Shown here piece by piece: positions 8,301 through 17,054 of a stretch of DNA of 64,000 bases (position 1 is its first letter; each line of letters starts with the position of its first letter). The notes below the pieces were generated by a model that saw nothing but the letters and a program-made list of their open reading frames with translations, was not told the origin of the DNA and made no database searches. The position numbers were made by a program, and so were the translations under genes. Source of the DNA: CBDFKJ01 sp965248805 (lineage in GTDB: Bacteria > Pseudomonadota > Alphaproteobacteria > UBA6615); contig CBDFKJ010000006.1 in NCBI GenBank assembly GCA_965248805.1, positions 62,001 to 126,000 of the forward strand. Reading direction: 5' to 3'.

Positions 8301-9140
8301 TCAGTTGGTTACCATCGCCGCGGCCGGGACGCCCCCTGCGGCAGGCACGCGAACGCGGAAGAAGATCGCGTACAGCACGGGGATGATGACCAGCGTCAAA
8401 ACCGTGGTAAAGGTCAGTCCGCTCATGATCGTAATCGCCATGTTGACGAAGAACACGTCCGGCAGCAGCGGGATCATCCCGAGGACCGTCGTTGATGCGC
8501 GGCCATCGTGACGGGACGCAAGCGGCTGACGGCGGCCTCCGCGATCGCCTCATGCGGCTCAATCCCATCGATCAGCACAATGGCGTTCTTGATCAGAAGG
8601 CCGATAAGACTCAATGCGCCAAGCAACGCCATGAAATCGAAACTGCCATTGAACAGCAACAAGCCGGCGGTGGCGCCGATCGAAGCAAGAGGTACCGTAA
8701 GCCAGATGATGAGCGGCTGGCGAATTTTGCCGAAGAGCAGAATGCTCGTCGGTATCATGAGCACGAAGCCACCCGCCAGCGCCCCACCAAGACCCGCCTG
8801 GGCATTGCGCGAGTCGTCATATTCGCCGCCCCAGCTCAAGGAGTAACCTGCCGGCAGGGGTATTGCCTCGACCCTGGGTCTGGTCCGGTTGAACATCGGC
8901 GTGGCAAGCTCGCCGGTGGGGTTCGTGGAGGCGATGTTGGTCTGTATCCGGTTGCGGTCACGGATGACCGTCTGCTCCCACACCGTTTGGTCACTTGGCG
9001 GAAGATTTCCATGGCCTGACCCGCCGGATCCCGGAGCACCGCGGGGTCAGATCCATGGAACCGCGCCTCGATCTTGCCGTCACGTCCGGGGCCTATGCGT
9101 AGCGCCTTGATGAGTGGGTCGAACTGGGGCATCCTCGGGC
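8301..9140 (-). pseudogene. Decayed RND efflux pump inner-membrane subunit
   Basis: Only about a quarter of an AcrB/MdtB-type transporter (normally over 1000 residues) is left, in at least three frames. A porter-domain piece (KIEARFHGSDPAVLR) is followed after a frameshift near 8975 by GYSLSWGGEYDDSRNAQ and the membrane helices around LIIWLTVPLASIGATAG and LIGLLIKNAIVLID. A second frameshift near 8500 leads to VLGMIPLLPDVFFVNMAI and the C-terminus at 8301. Residues expected after VLID are missing, so a small internal deletion also occurred. The 5' end is fused to the adaptor gene by a large deletion. Confidence 0.85.
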
Positions 9141-9724
9141 GCCGAAATGTCGCGCAGCTCGATGATCGTCTGCTTTGCCTGCACCTCCTCGAAAGACTCG
9201 ATGTAGCGACGGGCGATCTCGCCTGAAAATGGCGCCGAAAGGGTCGTGTAGTCGAGGTCTAGCGGGGCCTGTTGGAGCGCCGCCGTGGCGCTCTTCATCT
9301 CGGCCTCCAGACGATCGTAGGTCTGGCGTGGGACAACGCCGCGTGGCAGCAAATCTGTTGCGCGTTCGAAATCCTTGGTGATGCGATCAAGGGTTGCCCG
9401 ACGGCCGTCGACGACGACCTGGAAGGTCACGGGGTCGAGGTGAGCGATGACCTGCCCAGGCTCGACCCTTTCGCCTTCGCGAACCAGCAGCTCGACCACC
9501 TTGCCAGGGACCCGGAACGAGAGATCGGCACGCCGGCTAGACTCGATGCGGGCCGGGAAGCTACGGATGCCACCGGTTTCGTCTGCTCCGATGACCATGG
9601 TCTTGACCGGTCGGACGACACGCCGTTCGGCCTGCTGCTCGGCCACGCCGCACGCCGCTAGAATCAGGGGCAGGGCCAGGACCAGCCTGGGCGAGAGTGG
9701 GCGCTTGAAAAGCTTGATCGCCAT
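9125..9724 (-). pseudogene. Truncated RND efflux adaptor lipoprotein (membrane fusion protein)
   Basis: The first ~195 residues of an HlyD/AcrA-type periplasmic adaptor remain: a lipoprotein signal (LILAAC), the lipoyl half (FRVPGKVVELLVREGERVEPGQVIAHLD), an alpha-hairpin shorter than usual, and the return strand (PFSGEIARRYIESFEEV). After IIELRDIS the sequence passes straight into DNA of the RND pump gene in a different frame. The adaptor beta-barrel and most of the pump have therefore been deleted together. No functional efflux system remains here. Confidence 0.85.
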
Positions 9725-10595
9725 ACTGTGCTCGCGAGAGATATTGCCGATCGGGATGCGTTGCCTGGCGCGGTAACAAACAGCCGAACTATTCGTTTTG
9801 ATCCGCGCGACTCCGTTAGCTTGATCCGCGACTTTGATTGTATGCTTTCACTGTTCGCCTGAAAAGCCTGGGCCTGGGCTTGCAATATTGGCCAGCCAAC
9901 CCTGCGATCGTGTCCCGTGGAGTGGTGTAGCTGACGGCAGATGGCCGCGCGCTCCGGCATGGGCCGGGATGATCAGCGTGCGACAGCTGGCAGGCTGATG
10001 AGAGGATCATCATTCATCTGGGCGATGGTTTCCAGGGTCATGTATCTGGCCCGTTGCACGACCCACTCATCGTTCTGTTCGAGCAGGAGCGCGCCGACCA
10101 GCCGGACGATGGCATCATCGTTGGGGAAAATGCCGACGACGTCGGTCCTGCGCTTGATCTCGCCGTTGAGGCGCTCGATCGGATTGGTGCTGTGCAGCTT
10201 GGCGCGATGCTCCTTGGGGAAGGTCATGTATGCCAACACATCGGGCTCGGCGTCGTCCATGATGGCGGCAAGCTTCGGGACCTTCGTTCGGATCTGATCG
10301 GCGACGGCACGCCATTGAAGGCTCGCCGCCTCGGCCGTCTCCTGTGCGAACGCGGTGGCGATGAAGGCCGAGACGACGCGCCGCCCGTTCTTCCCGGCAT
10401 GGGCGAGCACGTTGCGCATGAAGTGGACGCGGCAACGCTGCCATGTGGCGCACAGCACCTTGGTGACGGCGGCCTTCAAGCCTTCATGCGCATCGGAGAC
10501 GACGAGCTTGACGCCGCGCAGTCGCGTCAGCTTGCGCAGGAACTCCGTCCAGATCGGCTCGGCCTCGGAGGTGCCGATCTCCATGCCCAGCACCT

Positions 10596-11886
10596 GGAGA
10601 CCTCTAACAACCGGCCGATTTGGCGCGGATAAGGGTGTCCTGTTGGCCGATCCGTGCGGCGGGTGGATTTGACGGCGTTATTCGTCCGCGGTTTCGTTCT
10701 CAGCGGGGTGTTTTTTGGTCATACGGGCGGACTCATGCCATGGCGGCCCTGCGCTCATGGAAGATCAGACGCTGGAAATTATAGGCGAGGTTGGCAAGGC
10801 CTATCTTGGCCTCGGCCCGCTTGAGCCCGATGGTACGGACGAACAGGCTCATGCGATCCTTCTGCTGGGCGAAGACGTGCTCCACATGCGCACGGACCGC
10901 TGACTTGCGGGCATTGGCCTGGGCGGTCGCCTTGGGCATGGCCCGGCCCGGCGGCTTCTTGCGGTGGATGTGGGAGACCCGACCCTTGCCGGCCAGCCAC
11001 GCCTCGTTGGCCTTCGAGCGATAGGCGCTGTCAGCCCACACGCCGGCGGCCAGATTGTCGCCGGTGACGAGCTGACGCAACATCTTGCCGTCATGGCGGG
11101 CGGCATCGGTCACAGCCGAGCTGCGGATGAAGCCGTAGGCCCGATCGATGACGACATGATTCTTGTAGCCGAACACCGGGATCGCGATGTCGGGCATGCG
11201 CCGTTGCGACCCGGCGGGGTTCTTGCGCCGCCCGGTCTTCACCGTCCACCGCGCATCCGTGTCCTTCTGCGCCGCCTTGGCTGGCTGATCGGGCCAGACC
11301 TCGGACGCGCTCTTGCCCGCCTTGATCGCCCGCTTCTCGTCATCGCTGTGGCGCTGCTTGGGCGCCGATACCAACGTCGCATCGACGATCTGCCCGCCCA
11401 TCGCCAGATAGCCGCACCGGCGCAATTCGCCATCGAAGGCGGCAAACAGCTTATCCATCGCCCCGGCCCGGACCAGACGCTCGCGAAAGGTCCATATGGT
11501 GTTGCGGTCCGGCGTCGGCGCTCCGAGATCGAAGCCTAGGAAGCGAAGCCAGCTCAAGCGATCGCGGATCAGAAACTCCATCCGCTCGTCACTCACCGTG
11601 TGCCGCGCGGCCAGGATCAGAACCTTGAGCATCGCCACCGCATCGTAGGCCGGGCGGCCACCTTTCGATCCGTCCGAATAGCCCAGCGCCGCCTCAAGCG
11701 GCGCGCGGAAAATCTTGAAGTCGACGACCTTTGCCAGCACCTCCAACGGATCACCCGTCGCCGAAAGCTTTCGAAGATGATCCGGTAAGCCGAACAGGCC
11801 AGTCTGCCTCATCAATACCCCCCTCGAATCGAACCGCCGCAGAGAATCACAACAAGGCAAAATTGGCGAGGTAAATAGAGGCGTCC
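10596..11886 (-). mobile_element. IS5-family element, copy 1, complete
   Basis: A 1291-bp element with short imperfect inverted repeats (GGAGACCTC at 10596, GGACGCCTC as complement at 11886). It is flanked by an exact 4-bp duplication, ACCT at 10592-10595 and 11887-11890. Comparison with the uninterrupted IS256 copy at 50070 confirms that the empty site contains a single ACCT. It is younger than IS256 copy 1. A second, nearly identical copy is at 45478-46767. Confidence 0.93.
10733..11812 (-). CDS. IS5-family transposase
   Basis: A 359-residue DDE transposase of the IS5 group. An N-terminal DUF772-type domain (GGRPAYDAVAMLKVLILAA) precedes the catalytic core with Asp in QIVDATLVSAPKQRHS, Asp in GVWADSAYRS and Glu in RAHVEHVFAQQKDRM. 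ATG 11812 follows a purine-rich GAGGGGGGT ribosome site. The reading frame is intact and almost identical to the copy at 45551. Confidence 0.93.
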   Translation of the reverse strand: MRQTGLFGLPDHLRKLSATGDPLEVLAKVVDFKIFRAPLEAALGYSDGSKGGRPAYDAVAMLKVLILAARHTVSDERMEFLIRDRLSWLRFLGFDLGAPTPDRNTIWTFRERLVRAGAMDKLFAAFDGELRRCGYLAMGGQIVDATLVSAPKQRHSDDEKRAIKAGKSASEVWPDQPAKAAQKDTDARWTVKTGRRKNPAGSQRRMPDIAIPVFGYKNHVVIDRAYGFIRSSAVTDAARHDGKMLRQLVTGDNLAAGVWADSAYRSKANEAWLAGKGRVSHIHRKKPPGRAMPKATAQANARKSAVRAHVEHVFAQQKDRMSLFVRTIGLKRAEAKIGLANLAYNFQRLIFHERRAAMA

Positions 11887-12067
11887 ACCTCGCGCCGGCC
11901 GTCGCTGTTGACGCCGACGGCGATGATGACGGCGACCGACACGATGCGTCCGCCGCGACGGACCTTCAGATAGGTCGCGTCGATCCACAGGTACGGCCAG
12001 TCACCTTCGATCGGCCGCTCCAGAAAAGCCTTCACCTTGCCGTCGATCTCCTCGCACAGCCGGCTGA

Positions 12068-14185
12068 GGCACGACCTCGGCGAGCCGCTCGAAGACGATC
12101 GCGGAATTGATGCCGCCGGCCTTGTCGATCCGCGCCCGCGCAGCCTTCTCCGTGCGCCACGCTTGCCAGCGTTCGGCCAGTTCCCGTCGTTGGTCGGTGC
12201 ACGCGCGGCCGGCGGGCAGCGCCTCGCGCATGAGGGTAGCCGAGATGCCGACATCGCCCCAGATGGGCTCGTCCACGCCATGGAACTTGCCCAAGGCCAT
12301 GCGGTCGAAATCGACCTGGATCGTCGGTTTGCGCGCGTCGATGCCGGTGTGATGGGAGAACGACGCACCGAAGACGATCAACAGATCGGACTCGTTCATG
12401 AACCAACTGGCGACCGGTGTGCCGCTGCGTCTGAGTACGCCGCCACCGAGCGGGTGGCGGTCGCTGATCTGCCCCTTTGCCTTGAAGGTCGTGATGACGG
12501 GACAGTTCAGCGCCTCGGCCAATGCGACGACCTGTGCCATGCCGTCGCGGGCGCCGTAGCCGACGACGATCAACGGTCGCGCGGCGCGCGAGATGCGGTG
12601 GGTAGCGAGGTCGAGAGACGCCCGCGCGGTCGTGATCGTGGTCGGCGCCAGCCGGCCGTCGGGCCGACCGGACCCGGTCTTGCCGGCGTCCAGCACCTGC
12701 ACCTCGTCGGGCAGGATCAGATGGGCGACGTCACGCTGCACCAGCGCGGTCTTCACCGCTAGTCCGGTGAGTTCGGCATGGTCGCTGCCGGGCAGCACCG
12801 TTTGCGAATAGTGGGCGACAGCCTCGAACGCGGACGCCAGATCGATGTCCTGGAACGCGCCGGGGCGCATGACTTGGGTCTGCACCTGGCCGGTCAAGGC
12901 AATCACCGGCGCGCGGTCGACCTTGGCGTCCCACAGCCCCGTCAACAGATTGGTCGCGCCCGGTCCGGCGATCGACAGACACGCCGCCGGCCGACCGGTG
13001 ACCTTGGCGTAGCCGGAGCAGGCGAAGGCGGCCGCGCCCTCATGGCGGATGCCGAAATAGCGCAGCGATCCACGCGCTTCCTGTTGGCGTAGCGCCTCGG
13101 CCATGCCGAGGTTGGAATGGCCAACCATGCCGAAGCAGGTATCGATGCCCCAGGCGACGAGGGTCTCGGCGATGACATGGCTGACGGTCCAATTGGAGCG
13201 CTTGGATTTCGGCAGTGCGACTTCAATGGCGCCGTCTTCCTCACGGATCTGCAGCACGTCGACGCGCAGATCGTTGCCGCGTCCGTTGCCGGTCTTGGCG
13301 TCGAAGTCATAGCCATGCCACGGACATCTGAGCGCGCCGTCACACAGCGTGCCTTCGCCCAGGGGTCCGCCCTGGTGCGGGCAGCGTCCGTCCATTGCGA
13401 ACAGGGTGCCACCGCTGCGGAACACGGCGACCTGGCGTTCGCCGACCGTGAGCGCCCGCACCGCGTCGTCGGCGAAGTCGGCGGAAGCGCCGATCGCGAC
13501 CCAGGTCTCTTCCTCGGCCTCGCCGGCGTGGGCGGCGGCGGAAATCGTCAGCGCTTCGTAGTCCTGGAAGCCGGCATACCAATGGCTGCCGTCGCAGAAG
13601 GGCTTGTTGCTGGATTGGCCGCAGCGGCAGAGCGTGTAGTGCTCGCGGCTGGCGCCCGCGCCAAAATCGACGCCTTCCGATGCAATGCCGCCGCGCACGG
13701 AGTAGGGGCCGTCGCGGGCGATGCGGATCTCCGGGACATCCTGATAGGCCGTGCTGGGCTTGCCGTCCTCTATATAGCTCAGCGCACCCGACGGACACCT
13801 TCGGACGGTTTCGATGATCTCGGTCCGGGCCGCGCCGTCGGCGTCGATCCAGGGCTCGATTGCCGATCGCCATACGGCGGGTCGCCCGGCCGTGCAATAT
13901 CCCGCATGGGAGCAGATGCCGCGATTGTCGAGGATTGTGACGTCGCGCCCCTGGAAGGTTTCCAGCTTGTCGGGGACGTGTGCCGGCGATTTCGCATCGC
14001 TGAATCCGACGGAAACATGGGTACCATCGCAGAACGGCTTGTTCTTCGACCTGCCGCAGCGGCAAAGATAGACCACGCTTCGTGTCGCGATCGCCTCATC
14101 GCGAATTGAAGAACCGCGCCAGCCCGCTGACTTTCAGCGGCCCGTCCTTCTGCGGCTCGATTGTCGGCGTTCGGGCGTCGTTCAT
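12068..14185 (-). pseudogene. CDGSH - 4Fe4S - CDGSH - Rieske - thiamine-diphosphate enzyme fusion, truncated
   Basis: ATG 14185, preceded by AAGGGAGG, starts a frame reading VSGLARFFNSR that hits TGA at about 14100. A one-base shift restores DEAIATRSVVYLCRCG, so an indel has broken it. From GTG 14076 the frame is continuous. It contains CDGSH motif CRCGRSKNKPFCDGTH (residues 5-20), a Fer4_19-type single-cluster domain (CSHAGYC 55-61, CPSGALSY 94-101), a second CDGSH motif (150-165), a Rieske site (CPHQG 232-236, CPWHG 251-255), then an acetolactate-synthase/pyruvate-oxidase-like enzyme from about 295 with the cofactor-activating Glu in RHEGAAAF (346). It is cut at 12068 by IS256, which removes the C-terminal diphosphate-binding domain. 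An electron-wired 2-oxoacid decarboxylase is my inference. The symporter gene lies 122 bp upstream on the same strand. Confidence 0.85.
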
Positions 14186-14307
14186 TGCGTCGCCTCCCTT
14201 CGCGGGGTCCCGCGTATATCGCAGTGATGCAGTGTGCGCCGCCAGGACTAGGGGCGGAATTGGTATGCCGCTACGGCCGAGTCAACATTTGACGAAACGG
14301 GTGAGTG

Positions 14308-15195
14308 TTAGCCGGTGCTAGCCTGCTGCAGCGCCTTGCGGGCTCGCACGGCGGGAACCATGAACACGCCCGCCGTGGCGAACATCAACAGACTATAGAT
14401 TCCGCCGGGCACCATCATGGTCGTATTGCCGATCAATGTGACCGCGACGAAGATCGCCAGCGTTCCGTTCTGCAGTCCGCATTCCAGCGTTATCGCGGTG
14501 CGCTGGGCCGCGCCAACGCCGAAAAAATTGGCCAGGCCAAAGGCTAGAACCATCATCAAGATATTCAGCGCCAGGGTGACCGGCCCCGCCTGTACGAAAT
14601 AGCTCACCAGATTCTCGCGCTCGCTCAGGACCGCGCCCAGGATGATCAGCACGAATAGGATCGAGGCGGCGACGCGCGCCCTGGGCTCGAACGCCTGGGC
14701 GAAAGCCGGCTGTAAATGCCGCACCAGCATTCCGATGGCGACAGGGACCGTCGTTATCAGAAACACGCCGACGACCGTGCGTCCCACCGACAGCTGCGGC
14801 GCGGTCTCGGCGTCCATCAGGTAAACGATGGCGAACCCCACGATCAACGGCAGCGTGACGACGCTGGCGACACTGATCACGGCTGTCAGCGATACCGAAA
14901 GCGCGGTATCGCCGCGCGCGAGATGGGTCATGAGGTTCGACGTCACTCCGCCCGGACAGGCGGCCAGGATCATCACGCCGACAGCCAGAGCCGGCTCCAT
15001 GGGCCACAACAGAACCAGCAGGAATGCGACCGCCGGGAGCAGCACCACTTGGCTCAGCGCGCCGACCGCGAAGTCCTTGGGCTGTACGATCACGCGCTTG
15101 AAGTCGTCCAGCACCAGTGCCAGCCCGAGCGAGAACATGATAAAGGCGAGCGATATGGGCAGAAGCACTTGGGTGACGATGTTGCCGTCGTGCAT
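14308..15195 (-). CDS. Bile acid:sodium symporter (BASS) family transporter
   Basis: A 295-residue inner-membrane protein with eight to ten hydrophobic helices and the family signatures FSLGLAL near the N-terminus, CPGGVTSNLMTHLARGDTAL in the crossover region, and ECGLQNGTLA in the second repeat. Family members couple sodium entry to uptake of bile acids, pantothenate or 2-oxoacids such as pyruvate; the substrate here cannot be read from sequence. The downstream gene on the same strand is the thiamine-diphosphate fusion, so transport of a 2-oxoacid is an attractive inference. Confidence 0.82.
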   Translation of the reverse strand: MHDGNIVTQVLLPISLAFIMFSLGLALVLDDFKRVIVQPKDFAVGALSQVVLLPAVAFLLVLLWPMEPALAVGVMILAACPGGVTSNLMTHLARGDTALSVSLTAVISVASVVTLPLIVGFAIVYLMDAETAPQLSVGRTVVGVFLITTVPVAIGMLVRHLQPAFAQAFEPRARVAASILFVLIILGAVLSERENLVSYFVQAGPVTLALNILMMVLAFGLANFFGVGAAQRTAITLECGLQNGTLAIFVAVTLIGNTTMMVPGGIYSLLMFATAGVFMVPAVRARKALQQASTG

Positions 15196-15504
15196 GATCT
15201 CATTCCCGCAATGCCGTTCCCGATGCTGAACGACTCAAGCCAATTCGACCACAGTTACCGCGATTCGCCTAGACCGTGCCGCGCCAGGCGGAATTGCAGG
15301 GCGCCGATCGTGCCCTCCAGCCTTCCACCATTCGCGCAGGGGCCCCGTTCAACTTGCGGTGAGCCTATAGAACAGCCAGTTACGAGCGGGCGAGCCCACG
15401 GTACTGTAAGCCCGCCATCTGCGCCAGATTGGGTTCTAGCGAAAACCAGGACGCCGCCGCCACGCGCTTGCGGGGACGGCACGGACAACGTGCTCGATCG
15501 GCAC
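15196..15504. other. Upstream region of the symporter gene
   Basis: 309 bp between the start of the transporter gene and IS630 copy 1. It must hold the transporter promoter. I see no convincing gene; a 77-codon minus-strand frame has no recognisable domain. Confidence 0.4.
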
Positions 15505-16641
15505 TAGTGGATTGATCGGAATGAAAGAGTCCGAATTGGGATTCCGTATTTTGCTGTGTTATGCGAATCTGGCGCATGCGCAGTGGAATCTCCTTCACCC
15601 TATCCGCCGGCGACCGTCAGCGATTGCGCGCGGTCGTCGCGGATCCCAAGAGCCCGCAGAAACACGTCTGGCGGGCACATATTGTCCTTCTCAGCGGCGA
15701 GGGTCTGGGCACCTCGGCGATCATGACCGAGACCGGCAAGTCCAAGACCTGCGTGTGGCGCTGGCAAGAGCGGTTCATGCACGAGGGTGTCGGCGGCCTG
15801 CTTCGCGACAAGTCCCGTCCGCCCGGCAAGGCGCCGGTCCCGCTCGATCGTGTCGCCGAGATCGTGCGCCTGACGCAGCAACCGCCGCCGTTTGAGGCGA
15901 CCCACTGGACGTTGCGCGCGATCGCCAGGGCGGCCGGTATTGCCGCCTCGACGGTGCAGGCGATCTGGAAGGCTCACGGTCTCAGCCCGCACCGCTGGCG
16001 CAACTTCAAGCTGTCGACCGACCCTGCCTTCGCCGAGAAACTCACCGATATCGTCGGCCTGTATGTCGACCCGCCGGCCCATGCGGTGGTGTTGTGATCG
16101 ATGAGAAGTCACAGATCCAGGCGCTCGACCGCCGGTCTGCCGATGAAGAAGGGACGCGCCGGCACCATGACTACAAACGGCACGGCACGACCACGCTGTT
16201 TGCGGCGCTCAACGTTCTGGACGGAACGGTGATCGGCCAGAACATGCAGCGCCACCGCCATCAGGAGTTCATCCGCTTCCTCAACCGCATCGAGCGCACG
16301 GTGCCGGCGGACAAGGCCATCCACGCGATCGTCGACAACTACGCGGCGCACAACAAGGACAAGGTCCGCGCCTGGCTCGCCCGCCATCCGCGCTGGACTT
16401 TCCACTTCACACCGACCTCCTGCTCGTGGCTCAATGCCGTCGAGGGCTTCTTCGCAAAACTCACCCGGCGGCGGCTCAAGCACGGCGTCTTCCATTCCGT
16501 CGTCGATCTCCAGGCCGCAATCAACCGCTTCGTCCGCGAATACAATGCGGCCAACCCACAGCCATTCATATCGAAAGCCGACCCCGACGACATCATCGCA
16601 GCCCGAAACCGAGGGTTCCAAACGTTGGAATCAATCCACTA
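15505..16641 (+). mobile_element. IS630-family element, copy 1
   Basis: Terminal repeats GTGGATTGATC (left) and GTGGATTGATT (complement, right) lie between duplicated TA dinucleotides at 15505-15506 and 16640-16641. The outer bases give CTA on the left and TAG on the right, so the original site was CTAG. The transposase gene carries a one-base deletion. The right flank is a truncated membrane-protein gene. Confidence 0.92.
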
Positions 16642-16642
16642 G
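15561..16642 (+). pseudogene. IS630 transposase with a one-base deletion
   Basis: Collinear with the intact 360-residue transposase at 42305-43387. At about 16097 GTGTTGTGATCG replaces GTGTTGTCGATCG, so the C that keeps the frame is lost exactly before the first catalytic segment (SIDEKSQIQALDR). The N-terminal helix-turn-helix part (15561-16097) and the catalytic part (16094-16642) are each open. The other copies lack this deletion, so it is a mutation, not programmed frameshifting. Confidence 0.88.
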
Positions 16643-16822
16643 GAGCGCGGTCGCGACGCCGATATTTTGCAGCAACGCGGGATAGAAGAAGCGCCTGGTT
16701 ACGGCGCGGTTCGACATCGATTCAACGACGAGCACCGTCGTTTGCGCCGCAATGACCATAAAATAAAGCATTAGGCTCGTCGTGAGAACGAACGTGATGA
16801 CGCCAAGGGTCACGCTGGACAT
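16642..16822 (-). pseudogene. Truncated small membrane protein
   Basis: ATG 16822 follows GGAGGTTACTC, a good ribosome site. About 60 codons encode one hydrophobic helix (VTLGVITFVLTTSLMLYFMVIAAQTTVLVV) and a basic stretch (NRAVTRRFFYPALL) before the frame runs into IS630 copy 1. Its real C-terminus is missing. The family is not recognised. Confidence 0.6.
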
Positions 16823-17054
16823 GAGTAACCTCCGGTATTGCCCCACCTGCCTGGGGGGTGTTAACCACGATTGAGTGGTGCGCTTGTTGTTTTTCCGCTA
16901 ATTACTGTGAGAGTTAAGACTATATTAAACGGATTGTTCATAAAAGCAAAAAAAAATTAATATTACTTCAAATTGATGGTTAAAGTGCGTATTGTTCGCA
17001 CGCTTTACTTGTTTTTCACAGCTTCGCCACATTTGCACTCAAGCGTTCCACTAG
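16823..17054. other. AT-rich segment with hairpin, between two IS elements
   Basis: The 5' flank of the truncated membrane gene is strikingly AT-rich for this genome, with long A/T runs at about 16930-16975. It contains the inverted pair GTGCG and CGCAC at about 16986-17001. It holds the promoter region of the truncated gene. The composition may mark laterally acquired DNA. No gene is visible. Confidence 0.45.

Larger units (their letters stand above)
9910..12067 (-). mobile_element. IS256-family element, copy 1, 5'-truncated and split by IS5 copy 1
   Basis: The right end GTGTCCCGTGGAGTGGTG at 9910 matches the copy at 49385. The body contains the C-terminal two thirds of the transposase gene and an IS5 element at 10596-11886. 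Identity to the second copy stops after CCGGCTGA at 12067, where the sequence becomes the thiamine-diphosphate enzyme gene. The left end and transposase start are absent, so this copy cannot transpose. Confidence 0.88.
9973..12067 (-). pseudogene. IS256 transposase, truncated and interrupted
   Basis: Two collinear pieces of a mutator-type transposase: 12067-11887 (SQVSRLCEEIDGKVKAF, WIDATYLKV) and 10595-9973 (VVSDAHEGL, NPIERLNGEIKRR, ending LISLPAVAR). They carry the catalytic Asp, Asp and Glu. They are separated by IS5 copy 1, and the N-terminal DNA-binding part is lost at the 12067 junction. The catalytic part is nearly the same as in the copy at 49448-50305. Confidence 0.87.

Noticed and set aside
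15255..15488. 77-codon minus-strand frame upstream of the symporter gene
   Set aside because: The C-terminal part looks faintly protein-like but there is no start signal or family; left as non-coding.
16085..16110. Programmed frameshift in IS630 copy 1 giving two proteins
   Set aside because: The other copies have an extra C at this point and are open through it; there is no slippery sequence, so it is a deletion.
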